From: JADJQU01 sp035490315
Lineage (GTDB): Bacteria; Planctomycetota; UBA1135; GCA-002686595
Direction: 5' to 3'
Length of the DNA: 64,000 nt
NCBI GenBank assembly: GCA_035490315.1
Contig: DATHET010000223.1
Location: 13,419 to 77,418, forward strand
Part shown: in pieces, positions 8,453 through 18,134 of the stretch
How positions within the stretch are numbered: position 1 is the stretch's first letter
How the letters are laid out: every line of letters starts with the position of its first letter
Made by a program: the position numbers and the translations under genes
Notes under the pieces: model-generated
Told to the model about the DNA's origin: nothing
Seen by the model: the letters and a program-made list of their open reading frames with translations, nothing else
Database searches by the model: none

Positions 8453-10291
8453 GTGAAACGTGCGCTCGGCGTCCTGGCGATCCTGCTCTGCGCGATCGGC
8501 GTTTACCTCGCGATCTCGACTCGACGTTCCGAGGTCGACGTCGAGTCAAGGCCACGGAGCTCGCTCAAGGAGCGCGATACCGAGCTCGAGCCCCTCCCGG
8601 AACTTGCGAGCGGCTCGCTCCGATCGCAGCAGACGAATCCGGATCCATCGGCTGCGCCGGCGACGAGCGCGACACCCACGGATTCCGCCGCATTCGACGT
8701 ACGCGTCATCGTGCTCTCGCGCAAGGAGCGCCAGCCGATCGCGGATCTCGCGGTCAAGATCACCTGGTGGCAAGCCGAGAAGGATGGTCCGAGCGCGGAA
8801 GCCACGACGGACGCAACGGGCTCGGTCGCACTCCGACTCGAGACCGGCGGAGTCGCTCGCGAACACCTGTGCAACGTCAACGTCGGCGCAGGCGAAAACC
8901 TTCGGCGGTTCACTGCCTTGCCCTTGCAGAGCGAGCTGGTCCTCCTGATTGACTCGTGCACGCGCTTGCACGGCCTGGTCGTGGTCTCCGGCGCCGAGAT
9001 GACGGAACCTGCCTGGGTGTCGGCCTTCGAGCCCGCGAGCGGGATGATGTCGACGCACACGATGTTTGCTCGCACGCGGGCCCAGGTCGACGGCTCGTTC
9101 GAAATGCAAGCCTGCCCCTCGCGCGAAATCCCCTGGGTGGACATGAACATCGGCGTCGGGACCGTCAACGTGACGCGCAGCATTGCCTGGGCCGAGCTCT
9201 CCAGCGAAGCAGGTGCGCGCATCGAGATCCAGGTTTGCGAGCTGACCGTGCGCGTCCTGGACGAAGCGGGTGCGCCGCTCGCCAAAGCCGACGTGCGCGT
9301 TTCGCGTCTCGTGGAGGACGCGCCTTTCCCCGCTTGCGGCGTGAGCAACGAACGCGGTGAGTTCCGCACCAGTCTGGAGCCGGCGGATTGCGAGATCATC
9401 GTCGGCTCTGCCGGCCGCGCCAGCGCGATCGAGCGCGTCGTGCTCACCGCGACGGACTGCCCTCGCATCGTCGAGTTGCGCCTGCGCTCCCTGCGCGAAA
9501 GCGACCATCTGCGCGGCCGTGTCGTTCTCGAGGACCGCATTCCGGTCGAAGGCGCGATCGTCACCGCCATCCCTGTGGCGAATTCCTCTGAGGGAGCCGT
9601 TGCCGCCCACGCGCAGATGCGCACCGACGCGAACGGTCGATTCGATCTCGCGATGGCGACCGATCGCGAGCTGGAAGTCGTCGCTTTCCGCCGCGATGTC
9701 GGGTATTCCGACGAAGTGCGCTTCACACCCGACGGGCGCGAGCTCGAGCTCGTGATCCGCGCCCAGGGCTCGCTCGAGGTGAGGATCGCTTTGCCGCCGG
9801 GATTCAGCGGCTTCGCCCAGGGTCACGTCGAATACGTGCTCGTCGACCGCCGCTTCGATCTCGTCGACCACGGCCACGAGTTCGAAGTTCCCTTCACGCT
9901 CTCTGAGATCCCGGCGGGCGACTACAACCTGTTCGTCTATGTCGCCGGCTGGAATGCCTATGCCGAAGGCAGCGTGCACGTCGCTGCCGGCGACAACCGT
10001 TCCGATTCTCCCGCGTGGGTCGAATTGAGCTCTCATCCAGCGCAATTCGCGCGCGGACAGGTGCTCACCGCCAACGGCTCGCCGACTCTCGGTGCGCACA
10101 TCGAGGTGGACCACCCGACCTGGCCACCCGAAGTGGAGCGCTTGTGGTCGGTGAAAGTCGGCGACGGTGGACGCTTCGAAGCGCTGCTCGGCGTGGACAC
10201 CGCGTGCAGCGCTCGAGTGACACTCGCGGGCCAGCCTGTCCAGCGCGTCGAGCTCCACGAAGGCGACGGCGCGATCCTGAGACTTCCCTGA
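8453..10291 (+). CDS. Membrane-anchored protein with carboxypeptidase-regulatory-like (CarboxypepD_reg/Ig-like) repeats
   Basis: 612 residues from a GTG start: a single N-terminal hydrophobic anchor (LGVLAILLCAIGVYLAI), a polar Ser/Glu/Pro-rich linker, then several beta-sandwich repeats. Repeat hallmarks are phrases such as LDEAGAPLAKADVRVSR...NERGEFRTSLEPADCEIIV and VVLEDRIPVEGAIVTAI...DANGRFDLAMATDRELEVVAF, the pattern of carboxypeptidase regulatory-like domains. It probably projects from the inner membrane into the periplasm. It has the same architecture as the proteins at 11815-13494 (-) and 31380-34241. No enzyme motif is visible; function unknown. Confidence 0.75.
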   Translation: MKRALGVLAILLCAIGVYLAISTRRSEVDVESRPRSSLKERDTELEPLPELASGSLRSQQTNPDPSAAPATSATPTDSAAFDVRVIVLSRKERQPIADLAVKITWWQAEKDGPSAEATTDATGSVALRLETGGVAREHLCNVNVGAGENLRRFTALPLQSELVLLIDSCTRLHGLVVVSGAEMTEPAWVSAFEPASGMMSTHTMFARTRAQVDGSFEMQACPSREIPWVDMNIGVGTVNVTRSIAWAELSSEAGARIEIQVCELTVRVLDEAGAPLAKADVRVSRLVEDAPFPACGVSNERGEFRTSLEPADCEIIVGSAGRASAIERVVLTATDCPRIVELRLRSLRESDHLRGRVVLEDRIPVEGAIVTAIPVANSSEGAVAAHAQMRTDANGRFDLAMATDRELEVVAFRRDVGYSDEVRFTPDGRELELVIRAQGSLEVRIALPPGFSGFAQGHVEYVLVDRRFDLVDHGHEFEVPFTLSEIPAGDYNLFVYVAGWNAYAEGSVHVAAGDNRSDSPAWVELSSHPAQFARGQVLTANGSPTLGAHIEVDHPTWPPEVERLWSVKVGDGGRFEALLGVDTACSARVTLAGQPVQRVELHEGDGAILRLP

Positions 10292-10300
10292 GAAAAGAAT

Positions 10301-10368
10301 CGAGGCCGACAACCTCTGCGGCGGCCGGCCTCGAAGAATCAAAACGGGACCGTCAGCGTGAAGCTGAC
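10301..10368 (-). terminator. Two stacked terminator-like hairpins downstream of the 10382-11458 gene
   Basis: Read on the minus strand, stem GTCAGC/GCTGAC (10352-10368, 5-nt loop) is followed by GGTCCCGTTTTGATT. A second stem CGAGGCCG/CGGCCTCG (10301-10308 with 10326-10333) is followed by ATTCTTTTCTC. Both T-rich tails are on the minus strand, so they fit termination of the exported-protein gene, between convergent neighbours. Confidence 0.5.
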
Positions 10369-10381
10369 AGTCTCGGGGCGC

Positions 10382-11458
10382 TCACGGGCACACTGTGAAT
10401 TCCACGCCGTCCGACAAGGTCGCGTTGTTCGGCGGCGGGAAGCCGTTGTCGCGGCCCCAGAACTGCGCGTCGACCACGGTTCCCGGAGCGACGAGGTACG
10501 GCGCTGGAATGCCACCGAGCCCGCCTACCGCGAAAGTGTTCATGTCGATCGTGTAGACGCCTGAGCAGTCGTTCGGCGGAGGATTTCCGCCTGAGTTCAG
10601 CGCGCTCGAGCGGCGGACCGGACCATTCATGCAGCGGATTCCGCCGAGGAAAGGCACGGCCGCGCGGCCGGTGTTCGAGTAGATGAGCAGACCGGGCTTG
10701 TTGTTGAGCACTTGCGAGGCGGAGATGACGAATCCCGAGCCGGCTGATGCGCTCGAAATCCCCGTGGCGCCGATCGTAGGCGTGCAGCCGAGGCTGTTGA
10801 TCTTCGCGGTGCAGTAAGTCTGGATGCTGCCGCAGCTCGAACCGCGAAGCTGGATTCCGTTGATGGTGGTCGGTGTGACCGGCGACGGGTTGGCCATGTT
10901 GATCACCAGCGTTCCGTTGGTGACGTTGACCGAGTCGTTCATGTAGTGGCCGGGATTGTTGAAGCTCCCAGTCCACATTTGCCCGCCGCAGTGCACCGTT
11001 CCCGCCGAGCCGCCGGTGATCGAGAGGTCGGAGAAGTAGGTCGTTCGAAAGTCAGGCGCCCAGGCGTAGACGAACACGTCGTAGACCCCGTTCGAAAGGC
11101 CCGTGAACGTCCACGTCGAAGTCTGTGCATCGCAGAAATCGTCGAGCAGCGCCTGGTCGTCTCCCGTCGTGTTGAGGTTGTCGAAGAAGAAGTCCGCAAC
11201 TCCGAAGCCCACGACAGGCACGACCGTCAAGGTCACGCTGGTCGGAGTGCCGGTGATGTCCGTGAGCGCCGCTCCGGCTTGCGCAGCCGGCGTCGTGACA
11301 CTGAACCACGTGCCGGTCTGGCCCGATGCTGCACCATAGGCGTTCGAGGGAGTGCCGAAGTTGGTCGGGCCCACGTCGAGGTTGAAGCTTTGAGAGAATC
11401 CCAGCGATGCCGTGAATGCGAGCATGCTCGCAGTGAAACAGAGCTTGTGAAGATGCAC
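10382..11458 (-). CDS. Exported protein with shared planctomycete-type C-terminal block
   Basis: The GTG start at 11458 has AGGAG seven nt upstream (11465-11469) and begins a clear signal peptide ([21 protein letters not shown]). An ATG-initiated longer frame to 11797 lacks this support. The 358-residue product has an N-terminal beta-rich domain (residues ~25-210: [34 protein letters not shown]) that looks like a jelly-roll, then the ~140-residue block [11 protein letters not shown]...FWGRDNGF...LSDGVEFTV, nearly identical to the end of the protein at 38966-40084 and related to that at 54868-57423. The block may serve surface sorting or anchoring; this is inference. Function unknown. Confidence 0.8.
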   Translation of the reverse strand: MHLHKLCFTASMLAFTASLGFSQSFNLDVGPTNFGTPSNAYGAASGQTGTWFSVTTPAAQAGAALTDITGTPTSVTLTVVPVVGFGVADFFFDNLNTTGDDQALLDDFCDAQTSTWTFTGLSNGVYDVFVYAWAPDFRTTYFSDLSITGGSAGTVHCGGQMWTGSFNNPGHYMNDSVNVTNGTLVINMANPSPVTPTTINGIQLRGSSCGSIQTYCTAKINSLGCTPTIGATGISSASAGSGFVISASQVLNNKPGLLIYSNTGRAAVPFLGGIRCMNGPVRRSSALNSGGNPPPNDCSGVYTIDMNTFAVGGLGGIPAPYLVAPGTVVDAQFWGRDNGFPPPNNATLSDGVEFTVCP

Positions 11459-11814
11459 GTTTGGCTCCTGATGTGGTGGTGGTGGTGGCGAAGCGCTGCG
11501 AACCAGGCGACAGGCGAGCATCCTGATTCGGTCTCGATCTAGTCCCCCTGCCGGGGTCTGTTTCGAGGTCAGCATTGTAGAAGCCGTTTCGAATCTCGCG
11601 ATGAGCTCCAAGCTGTCGGCGACACTGGGCTTTGACGCGCGCAAGTCCATGGCGTCGAAACTCCCGAAGGTTTCGATCCCGTAAGGGAACGAAATCCAAC
11701 ACCGCATGAAACCTGAGAGAAGATTCCGGTCTGATCGATCGGGCTGACGACGCCATGGATCTCCGTGTGCAGCGGGTGCTGCCAGCGGCCGCTGCATGGA
11801 TTCGGCGCGTGGAG
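11459..11814. other. 356-bp intergenic region
   Basis: No gene is supported here. It holds the leader of the minus-strand exported gene, with AGGAG at 11465-11469 and a (CCA/TGG)-rich run near 11473-11488. A possible minus-strand -10 TACAAT lies at 11574-11579, and a short CCCC/GGGG hairpin lies near 11553-11566. The ORFs crossing it on the plus strand have no support beyond being open. Confidence 0.4.
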
Positions 11815-13494
11815 CTAGCGACTCAAGCTGAGCTCGAGACCGCCCGCTCCGAGGATTGCCGGCTGTTCGGAGAGGACGGTTCCGTCCGAGTCGAGGAGGA
11901 AGACTCGGTAAGTGCCCTTCGGCAGCGCGAGCGCTCGAGGAGCGGACCCGTGGAAAGTGCTGCGAAGGAGCTCGAGCCCGTTCTGGTCGAGGATGCGGAA
12001 TTTCATTCCGTCCGCAGGGCCGTCCCCCACGCGGATCCTCATTTTCGCGGCGGGGAGTACGCGAACTTCCAGGTCGACGATCGATCCTGCGCGGGAATCG
12101 AAGCGCACATTACCTGACACTCCTGCAATGGGCTCCGAATCGGGCTTGTTGATCCGGTCGATGTTCGCGGAGTGCATCACGTACTCCCGGCGACCGAGTC
12201 CGGGCAGGTCGAGGACACCGTCCTCATCGCATCCGAATTGCGCATCCTTGAACCATCCGATCGAGCGATCCGCGGGATCGATGACTCCCAGGATGAAGTC
12301 CATCGCTTGCGGATGTCCCTGCGAATCGACGACCCGGATCCGGACGGTGACCTCCTTCTCCAGCTCGATCGTCCCCAGATCGGTCAGCTTTCCTGGAAGC
12401 GCGTCGATCGGCTTGCGAAACCACTCATAGCCAGCAGCCATAATCTGCAGATCGAACAACCCGGGCTCGTGGCGTTCGATAGTCGCAGCTCCTTGCGAAT
12501 CCGTGACGATCCTTCCAGGAAAGTGGGGCCCTCCCCGGAGCTGCACCGACGCGGAGGCGATCGGTGCGGAAGTCTCGGCATCGATGGCGCGCAGACGAAT
12601 CGTCGCTACGTCCGCGAGAACGTCATCCGTCGAGAGCACGAAGTTCACTTCTTCCTGACCCGCTTCGACGAATTTCGCCTGCAGCACGGAATGGTGATGC
12701 ATGAGGCTCACCCACATCGGCAGATCGCCGTCCAGCTGCAGGATGCCCATGTAACCGGGTGGAAGCTCCTCGACTCGCGGCCCGTAGTTCCAGAAACGTC
12801 CGACCCCGAACTTGTTGTTCAGACTTCCGGCGACGTCATCGAACCGCGCTCCAGGGTTTTCGCGAGTTGCAACCGGGACGAGCAGTCGCGTTTCCATGGG
12901 AGCCTTGCGCTCGTTGAGCGCCTCGAAGAGGTTTCTGCCTTCGGGAGTCGAGGCGCGGATGCGCAGCTCCACCTGCCGATGGAGTCGAAAATCCTGGCGG
13001 ACGACGGGGCACTCGGGTCGGAGCTCGACGCTGACTTCGATATTGCTGAAGCCCTCGGCGCCTCCTGTGAGCCAATAAATCCCGAACTCCAGGTTGTCGA
13101 AGGTGTAATTGTCTTCCGTTTTCGCATCGCAGATGCGTCGCTCGCCCTGGACATTCACGAGGCTCACCGCGGCGTACCAGACATTCGCGATGTGTGTTCC
13201 GGAATCATCGAGCAGCGAGCCGAAGATCCGCGGTTTCACTTCCTCGGCTGGAAGGGCCTGCGGGGAAGGAACTGTCTCGGGAGCCAACACGGCAACTCGC
13301 TCGGTGGCGCGTTCCTCACTGGCCAGCGCAATCTCCGGCTTCTGACCTGGCCGTGCAATCCGTGGCTCTTCGCGCACGGCGGAATCGGGCGTCTCCGCGG
13401 CACGGTTCTCGGGTCGCAGGAAGATCCACATGCATCCCGCGGCGACCATGACCGCGAGCAGCACAAGGCCGAAGCGGTCTCGAATGTGCGACAT
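11815..13494 (-). CDS. Membrane-anchored protein with carboxypeptidase-regulatory-like repeats
   Basis: About 559 residues. Starts are ATG 13494 (MSHIRDRFG) or ATG 13503; the first is favoured because a TAGCAT box lies 7 nt upstream of it. The N-terminal helix [19 protein letters not shown] anchors the protein, followed by an Arg/Glu/Pro-rich linker and beta-sandwich repeats ([19 protein letters not shown]...[42 protein letters not shown]). Cys in VAAGC is a poor lipobox, so a membrane anchor is likelier than a lipoprotein. It lies 21 bp after hisS on the same strand, so read-through is possible, but it appears to have its own promoter. Function unknown. Confidence 0.72.
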   Translation of the reverse strand: MSHIRDRFGLVLLAVMVAAGCMWIFLRPENRAAETPDSAVREEPRIARPGQKPEIALASEERATERVAVLAPETVPSPQALPAEEVKPRIFGSLLDDSGTHIANVWYAAVSLVNVQGERRICDAKTEDNYTFDNLEFGIYWLTGGAEGFSNIEVSVELRPECPVVRQDFRLHRQVELRIRASTPEGRNLFEALNERKAPMETRLLVPVATRENPGARFDDVAGSLNNKFGVGRFWNYGPRVEELPPGYMGILQLDGDLPMWVSLMHHHSVLQAKFVEAGQEEVNFVLSTDDVLADVATIRLRAIDAETSAPIASASVQLRGGPHFPGRIVTDSQGAATIERHEPGLFDLQIMAAGYEWFRKPIDALPGKLTDLGTIELEKEVTVRIRVVDSQGHPQAMDFILGVIDPADRSIGWFKDAQFGCDEDGVLDLPGLGRREYVMHSANIDRINKPDSEPIAGVSGNVRFDSRAGSIVDLEVRVLPAAKMRIRVGDGPADGMKFRILDQNGLELLRSTFHGSAPRALALPKGTYRVFLLDSDGTVLSEQPAILGAGGLELSLSR

Positions 13495-13501
13495 GGCGAC
13501 C

Positions 13502-13507
13502 ATGCTA
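13502..13507 (-). promoter_or_regulatory. -10-like box TAGCAT, 7 nt before ATG 13494
   Basis: On the minus strand TAGCAT (13507 to 13502) precedes ATG 13494 by 7 nt, inside the short gap after hisS. Same geometry as the other TANNCT-like boxes here. It supports the internal ATG as the start. Confidence 0.35.
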
Positions 13508-13515
13508 CGCCGTCC

Positions 13516-14847
13516 TCACATCGACGCGCGAACCTCGCGGATCGGCAGGGTGCGCTGCTCGCCCGTCGCGAGATTCTTGAGCGCGATGCTGCCCGCGTCG
13601 ATCTCGGCGCGGCCGAGGACCGCTGCGAATTGCGCGCGGATCGTCGAGGCGTAGGCGAGCTGCTTGCCGAGCTTGTCGGCTTCCGGGTAGAGCTCGACGC
13701 GCAGGCCCTGGGCGCGCAGCTCGCTCGCGGCGCGCAGCGACTCGGCGGCGCTGACGTCGGGGAAGCGGCAGACCAGGATCTGCGGGCCGATCGCGAGCTC
13801 GGGGAACATCGCGCGTTCCTCCATGACGAGCAGGATGCGTTCGAGGCCCAGCGAAAAGCCGACGGCGGGGATCTTCTGCTTCGTGAACATGCCGATCAGG
13901 CCGTCGTAGCGGCCTCCGCCGCCGAGCGAGCCCGCGAGCTGTGGCACCGTGATCTCGAAGATCGGACCGGTGTAATAAGAAAGGCCGCGCGCGAGTTCCG
14001 GTGAAAAGCGCAGCGTGCCGCGCGCCGGTGTGTCCTCGGCGAGCGAGAGCAATTCGAGCAAGGCCCGCGCCCCGCGAGCTCCGCTGTCCTCGCCGCGGGT
14101 TGCGCGCGCTTCGAGGAAGCCCGCGGACTTCGCGCTCTCGAGCCCTGCCATCAAGGCCTCGCCGCGCGACGCGTCGATTCCGCGCTCGCCGAGTTCCTTC
14201 AAGACGCCTTCGCGTCCGATCTTGTCCAGCTTGTCGAGAGCGATCAGCGCCGTGCCCTCCGATTCCGCCGCGATCCCGGCGTCCTGCACGAGCGCGGACA
14301 GGAGCTCGCGGTGATTGACGTGGATCGTGAAATCGCCGAAGCCCAGTCGCTGCAGCACCAGCGCGACCGCCGCGCAGACTTCCGCGTCCGCCACGCTCGA
14401 CGTCGTGCCCGTGACGTCGACGTCGCACTGGTAGAACTCGCGGAAGCGCCCCTTCGCCGGCCGATCGGCGCGCCAGACAGGTTGGATCTGGTAGCGCTTG
14501 TAGAAGGCCGGCAGGTCGCGATAGTTCGCGACGACGCGCGCGAGGGGCACGGTCAAGTCGTAGCGCAGGCCTTCGTCGGAGAGATCGAGCTCGCCCGCGC
14601 TGCCGGTCTCCAAGGCGCGCGCCAGTTTTTCGCGCCGGTGCAGCAGTCGATAGAGCAGCTGATCGCCCTCGGGCCCGTACTTGCCGAGCAGGGTCGAGAG
14701 GTTCTCGATCGCCGGCGTCTCCAGCGGCACGAATCCGAACGACTCGTAGACCGACTGGATCACGCCGATGACGAAGCGCCGTCGTGCCAGATCGGCCGCG
14801 AGGTAGTCGCGCATGCCGCTGGGCGGCTTGGTGGAAATCTGAGTCAT
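13516..14847 (-). CDS. hisS: Histidyl-tRNA synthetase
   Basis: 443 residues, normal length for bacterial HisRS. Class II core: PSGMRDYLAADLARR at the start, DLTVPLARVVAN, motif 2 around RFREFYQCDVDVTG, the HisRS-specific GLSYYTGPIFEI and GGGRYDGLIGMF, and motif 3 GFSLGLERILLVM. The C-terminal ~95 residues (ILVCRFPDVSAAES...GKQLAYASTI) are the anticodon-binding domain. Its ATG overlaps the stop of the upstream ATPase gene (ATGA), so translation of this essential enzyme is coupled to a DNA-repair-like nuclease pair. The long open frame upstream to 15585 lies inside that ATPase gene and is not part of hisS. Confidence 0.97.
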   Translation of the reverse strand: MTQISTKPPSGMRDYLAADLARRRFVIGVIQSVYESFGFVPLETPAIENLSTLLGKYGPEGDQLLYRLLHRREKLARALETGSAGELDLSDEGLRYDLTVPLARVVANYRDLPAFYKRYQIQPVWRADRPAKGRFREFYQCDVDVTGTTSSVADAEVCAAVALVLQRLGFGDFTIHVNHRELLSALVQDAGIAAESEGTALIALDKLDKIGREGVLKELGERGIDASRGEALMAGLESAKSAGFLEARATRGEDSGARGARALLELLSLAEDTPARGTLRFSPELARGLSYYTGPIFEITVPQLAGSLGGGGRYDGLIGMFTKQKIPAVGFSLGLERILLVMEERAMFPELAIGPQILVCRFPDVSAAESLRAASELRAQGLRVELYPEADKLGKQLAYASTIRAQFAAVLGRAEIDAGSIALKNLATGEQRTLPIREVRASM

Positions 14848-17800
14848 CGTGGCGTGGCGAGCAGAGTGGCGGGGATTGTAGGGAGCGAAGCAGCGATTTC
14901 GCCGCGCCGTTTTTTCCACGATTGATCCGCCGCCTGCCACCAGAGGCTGCACAGAGATCCCGCGAGTTCCGCGCTGCAGCCCGGGACCTGCTCGGCGCAG
15001 CGCCAGACGATGTCGCCCAGCTCGAGTCTGGGTCGCAGGTCCAGACAACGCAGGGCCTGGAGCTCGACCTCCAATTCGTCGGTCTTCTTCCTGCCGAAGC
15101 CGTGGAGCTCGCCCTCGCGCAAGGCAGCGATGAGCAATTGCGCATCGCCGCCCTTGGATCTGGCGAGGTCGGCGACGCGGCCACGGAAGTTCTCGCTGAC
15201 GCCGGCTTCCGCGAGCAGGGTGAGATCGACGGGCCGGCCGCGGCCGATTCTCCAATGCTCGTGGAAAGCGCGCATCAAGGCGATCCGCTGCGTGAGCGGC
15301 TCGCGATGGGTCGCGGATGCGAAGCTCTCGGCGAGGGCCAGCTGCGTCACATGCAACATGGCGAGCTCGTGGACGAGATCCAATTGATCGCGCAGCAGAT
15401 GGAACACGTGCAGCTCGCCCAGCGGTCGCTCGAGATCGAGCGCGGGCACCGTCAGGGCGCAGGCGTATTCCTCCGCGCTCAGCTTTCCCGGCGCTGGCAG
15501 GGCTCGCTCCGCGGGCAAGATGAAGTCGCGAGCATCGCTGACCGCGAGGCCGAGCCGTCGGACCTGGGCGAGGTCGATGACGCAAGGCTTCGGTGCGTCC
15601 TCGCCGAGCGAGCGCTCGCGCCAGCGCTCCAGATCGACGCGCTGGCTCGTCAGATACAGGACCTGCCAGCCTTCGGACACGAGAGTCGCGATCGCGCCTT
15701 GGATGGCTTCGAAGCGCGCCTCGTCGGTCGTCGCCAGGGCCTCGTCCAAGACCAGCGGCGGCCGGACTCCCGCGCGCTCAGCGGCGTCGACCGCGAAGGC
15801 CAGGCGCGCGGCGAGCAGCATCTGCGTGCGCGTGCCGCTCGACAAGGACTCGAGCGGCAGCTCGCGATCCAGGACGCGATCGTGGGAGCGGAAATCGACG
15901 CCCTGCGCGCCGCTCGAGAGCTGCAGGGTGTGGCGTCCACCGGTGAATTGCTCGAACAGAGCCTGCGCGCGGAGCAGCACGGCATCCTGCAGGCTCGCTT
16001 CCATCCCGCGCTCGACGTCCTCGATCAGCAGCTGGGCAAGTGCTGCGTCGAAGGCCTGCTCGCGGCGTTGGTGCAGCGCGTCCTCCGCGCCGCGAAGATT
16101 GGCGCGCGCGTTCTCGAGATCTTCCTTGCCGCGGCGGTCCGCGACGCCGCGCTCGATGCCGCTGATCTCGCGGTGGAACTCCGTGGCGCGCGCCTTCATC
16201 GCGAGCAGGTTCGAACGGCGAGCGTCCAGGTCCGAGTGGGAGTTCGGCCGCCAGCCGGCCCAGCTCGCGAGGTCTCGCCGCGCGCTCTCGAGAGCGTGGC
16301 GCTGGATCTTTCGCTCGTCGCTCAGTCGCTCGAAGTCCTTGCGGCCCCGAGTCAATCGCTCGAGACCCGCGGCGTCGTCGACTCGAAGGCCGATATCGGC
16401 AAACAGCTTTTCGACGGTCTTCTCGAGATCCGCCGCCTCCAGTCGGGCCGCGGCGAGCTCGAGAGTCTGGCGTTCGAAGTCTTCCTGCAGCTTCGAACGT
16501 TGCTGCTGCTCCGCGAGGAGTTGCTCGAGTTGTCGGATCAGGCCCGCCGCGGTCTCTCGCGGAGGCAGGCCGAGTCCTTCGAGGAAGCTCGCGAGCCGAT
16601 CGCGCGAATCGTCGTACGCTGCTTCCGCGCAGGAAAGTCTGGCCCGCGCATCGCCGAGCTGCGCAAGATCGCCGGCGCGCTGGCGCAGTCCTTCGAGCGA
16701 GACGGCGCTCGGCAAACCGGGCTGCAGACCGAAGCGGGCTTTGAATTCCTGCGCTTTCTCGCGCAAGCCAGCCAGCCGGACCTCGAGCTCGCGAGCCTGA
16801 CCGTCGAGCAGCACTTGCATCGAAGCCGCAGGCGCCGTGGTCGGAAGCGGCGCGGGGCCCGCGAGGCTAATCCACGCTCCCGCGAGAGCCGTCGCAGCGA
16901 GGGCCGCGAACAGCGGATGGACCAGCAAGGCCGCCCCCACTCCGAAAGCGAGCGAGACCAGCGAGACGACCAGCAGCGCGATTCGCGCTCGCGTCCATTT
17001 TCCAGGCAGCGTGACGACAGCCGATGTGCGATCCGAATCGGCGGGCAGGAAAGCGCGCAGATCCTTCAGCGCGCGAGCTTGGCCCTGCGCGGCGTTCCAA
17101 TCATCGTTGAACTGCTCGAAGCGCTCGAGCAGCTCGACCGGCGGAAGCGCCTGGTCGGCGTCACCGGCTTGCTGCATCCAGCGCGCGAGTCGTGCCTCGA
17201 GGGTTTGAACATCCAGCTGCGCGCGCTGCTGCTCGCCTTCGAGCGCGAGCAAGGACCGCGCGTCTTCCAGGCGCGCACTCGTCGCCGCCGTGTCGCAGAC
17301 TCGCGCCGATTCGCCCGACCGCGAAAGTTGCGCGCGCGCAGCCTCGACGGCGGCCTCGCGACTGCGACAAGCCTTTCGACTCAGCTCGAGTCGCTTGGTC
17401 TCGGCCGCAAGGTGACCGAGGAAAGCAGGAGTCAGCGGTTCGCTGGCCGCGACCGCGGCGAGCTCGGGCTCGATGCGCTCGAGCTCGCGCAGCGCGTGGC
17501 GCTCGAGATCGAAGGAATTCAACGCCGACTCCTCGGCGACGGCGCGCTGCGCCTGCTCCAGTTCTTCGCGAAGCGTGTCGAGCCTTGCCGCCTCCTTCTC
17601 CCAGTCCCCTTGATTGCTCTTGACCTCGTCGAGTGCGCGCCGCGCCGTCTTGACCAGATCCTTCTCGACATGACCGAGCTGCGGCGCGACCGCCAGAGCA
17701 GCGCGAGCCTTCGCGAAGTCATATCCGCCGGCGAGGGCGCGCGAGATCTGCGCGGCCAGCGTCGCGGTGCCGACACCCTCGCCCTTGCGCTCGTCGACCG

Positions 17801-18134
17801 CGATGCGGAAACACCCGGCGATCTCGTCAGCCGGCAGCGCGGGCGCGGGAACCTCGCTTCCTTCGTCGTACCAGGTGGTCGCCAGGCCGCGATGCCGCGC
17901 GCGCAGCGAGCGCTCGCCCAGGCGGAATTTCGCGACGATCTCCAGACTCGGATTCGTCTCCAGGCCGGGCCAGAGCACGCTGAACAGGGCGCGGGCGAGC
18001 GAGCTCTTGCCGGACTCGTTCGGGCCGACGATCAGGACCTCGCTCGCGCCGCCCGTGGTGATCGCGAACGAATCGGAGAAGCCCGGCGCGTGCACCAGCT
18101 CCAGCTCGAGCAGCTCGAGCGTCTTCGTGCTCAC
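14844..18134 (-). CDS. YhaN/SbcC-like coiled-coil ATPase with central membrane hairpin and C-terminal extension
   Basis: 1096 residues from GTG 18134, which overlaps the nuclease stop by GTGA. Walker A is GPNESGKSS (37-45); the ABC-type signature SLSSGTRTQML (~760) and Walker B LVLDEALATTD (~790) close an SMC-like head after long Glu/Arg/Ala coiled coils. Between the coils (~380-428) lie two hydrophobic helices (IALLVVSLVSLAFGVGAALLV and LFAALAATALAGAWISLAG), as in YhaN-type proteins. After the head a further ~250 residues follow, including a helix-hairpin-helix-like stretch (~975-1025, ending LHGFGRKKTDELEVEL), not expected in SbcC. It probably forms an SbcDC-like DNA-end-processing complex with its neighbour, possibly at the membrane. 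Confidence 0.85.
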   Translation of the reverse strand: MSTKTLELLELELVHAPGFSDSFAITTGGASEVLIVGPNESGKSSLARALFSVLWPGLETNPSLEIVAKFRLGERSLRARHRGLATTWYDEGSEVPAPALPADEIAGCFRIAVDERKGEGVGTATLAAQISRALAGGYDFAKARAALAVAPQLGHVEKDLVKTARRALDEVKSNQGDWEKEAARLDTLREELEQAQRAVAEESALNSFDLERHALRELERIEPELAAVAASEPLTPAFLGHLAAETKRLELSRKACRSREAAVEAARAQLSRSGESARVCDTAATSARLEDARSLLALEGEQQRAQLDVQTLEARLARWMQQAGDADQALPPVELLERFEQFNDDWNAAQGQARALKDLRAFLPADSDRTSAVVTLPGKWTRARIALLVVSLVSLAFGVGAALLVHPLFAALAATALAGAWISLAGPAPLPTTAPAASMQVLLDGQARELEVRLAGLREKAQEFKARFGLQPGLPSAVSLEGLRQRAGDLAQLGDARARLSCAEAAYDDSRDRLASFLEGLGLPPRETAAGLIRQLEQLLAEQQQRSKLQEDFERQTLELAAARLEAADLEKTVEKLFADIGLRVDDAAGLERLTRGRKDFERLSDERKIQRHALESARRDLASWAGWRPNSHSDLDARRSNLLAMKARATEFHREISGIERGVADRRGKEDLENARANLRGAEDALHQRREQAFDAALAQLLIEDVERGMEASLQDAVLLRAQALFEQFTGGRHTLQLSSGAQGVDFRSHDRVLDRELPLESLSSGTRTQMLLAARLAFAVDAAERAGVRPPLVLDEALATTDEARFEAIQGAIATLVSEGWQVLYLTSQRVDLERWRERSLGEDAPKPCVIDLAQVRRLGLAVSDARDFILPAERALPAPGKLSAEEYACALTVPALDLERPLGELHVFHLLRDQLDLVHELAMLHVTQLALAESFASATHREPLTQRIALMRAFHEHWRIGRGRPVDLTLLAEAGVSENFRGRVADLARSKGGDAQLLIAALREGELHGFGRKKTDELEVELQALRCLDLRPRLELGDIVWRCAEQVPGCSAELAGSLCSLWWQAADQSWKKRRGEIAASLPTIPATLLATPR

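Noticed and set aside
11473..11488. GGT/TGG trinucleotide run as a microsatellite
   Set aside because: Only about five imperfect units; no clear function.
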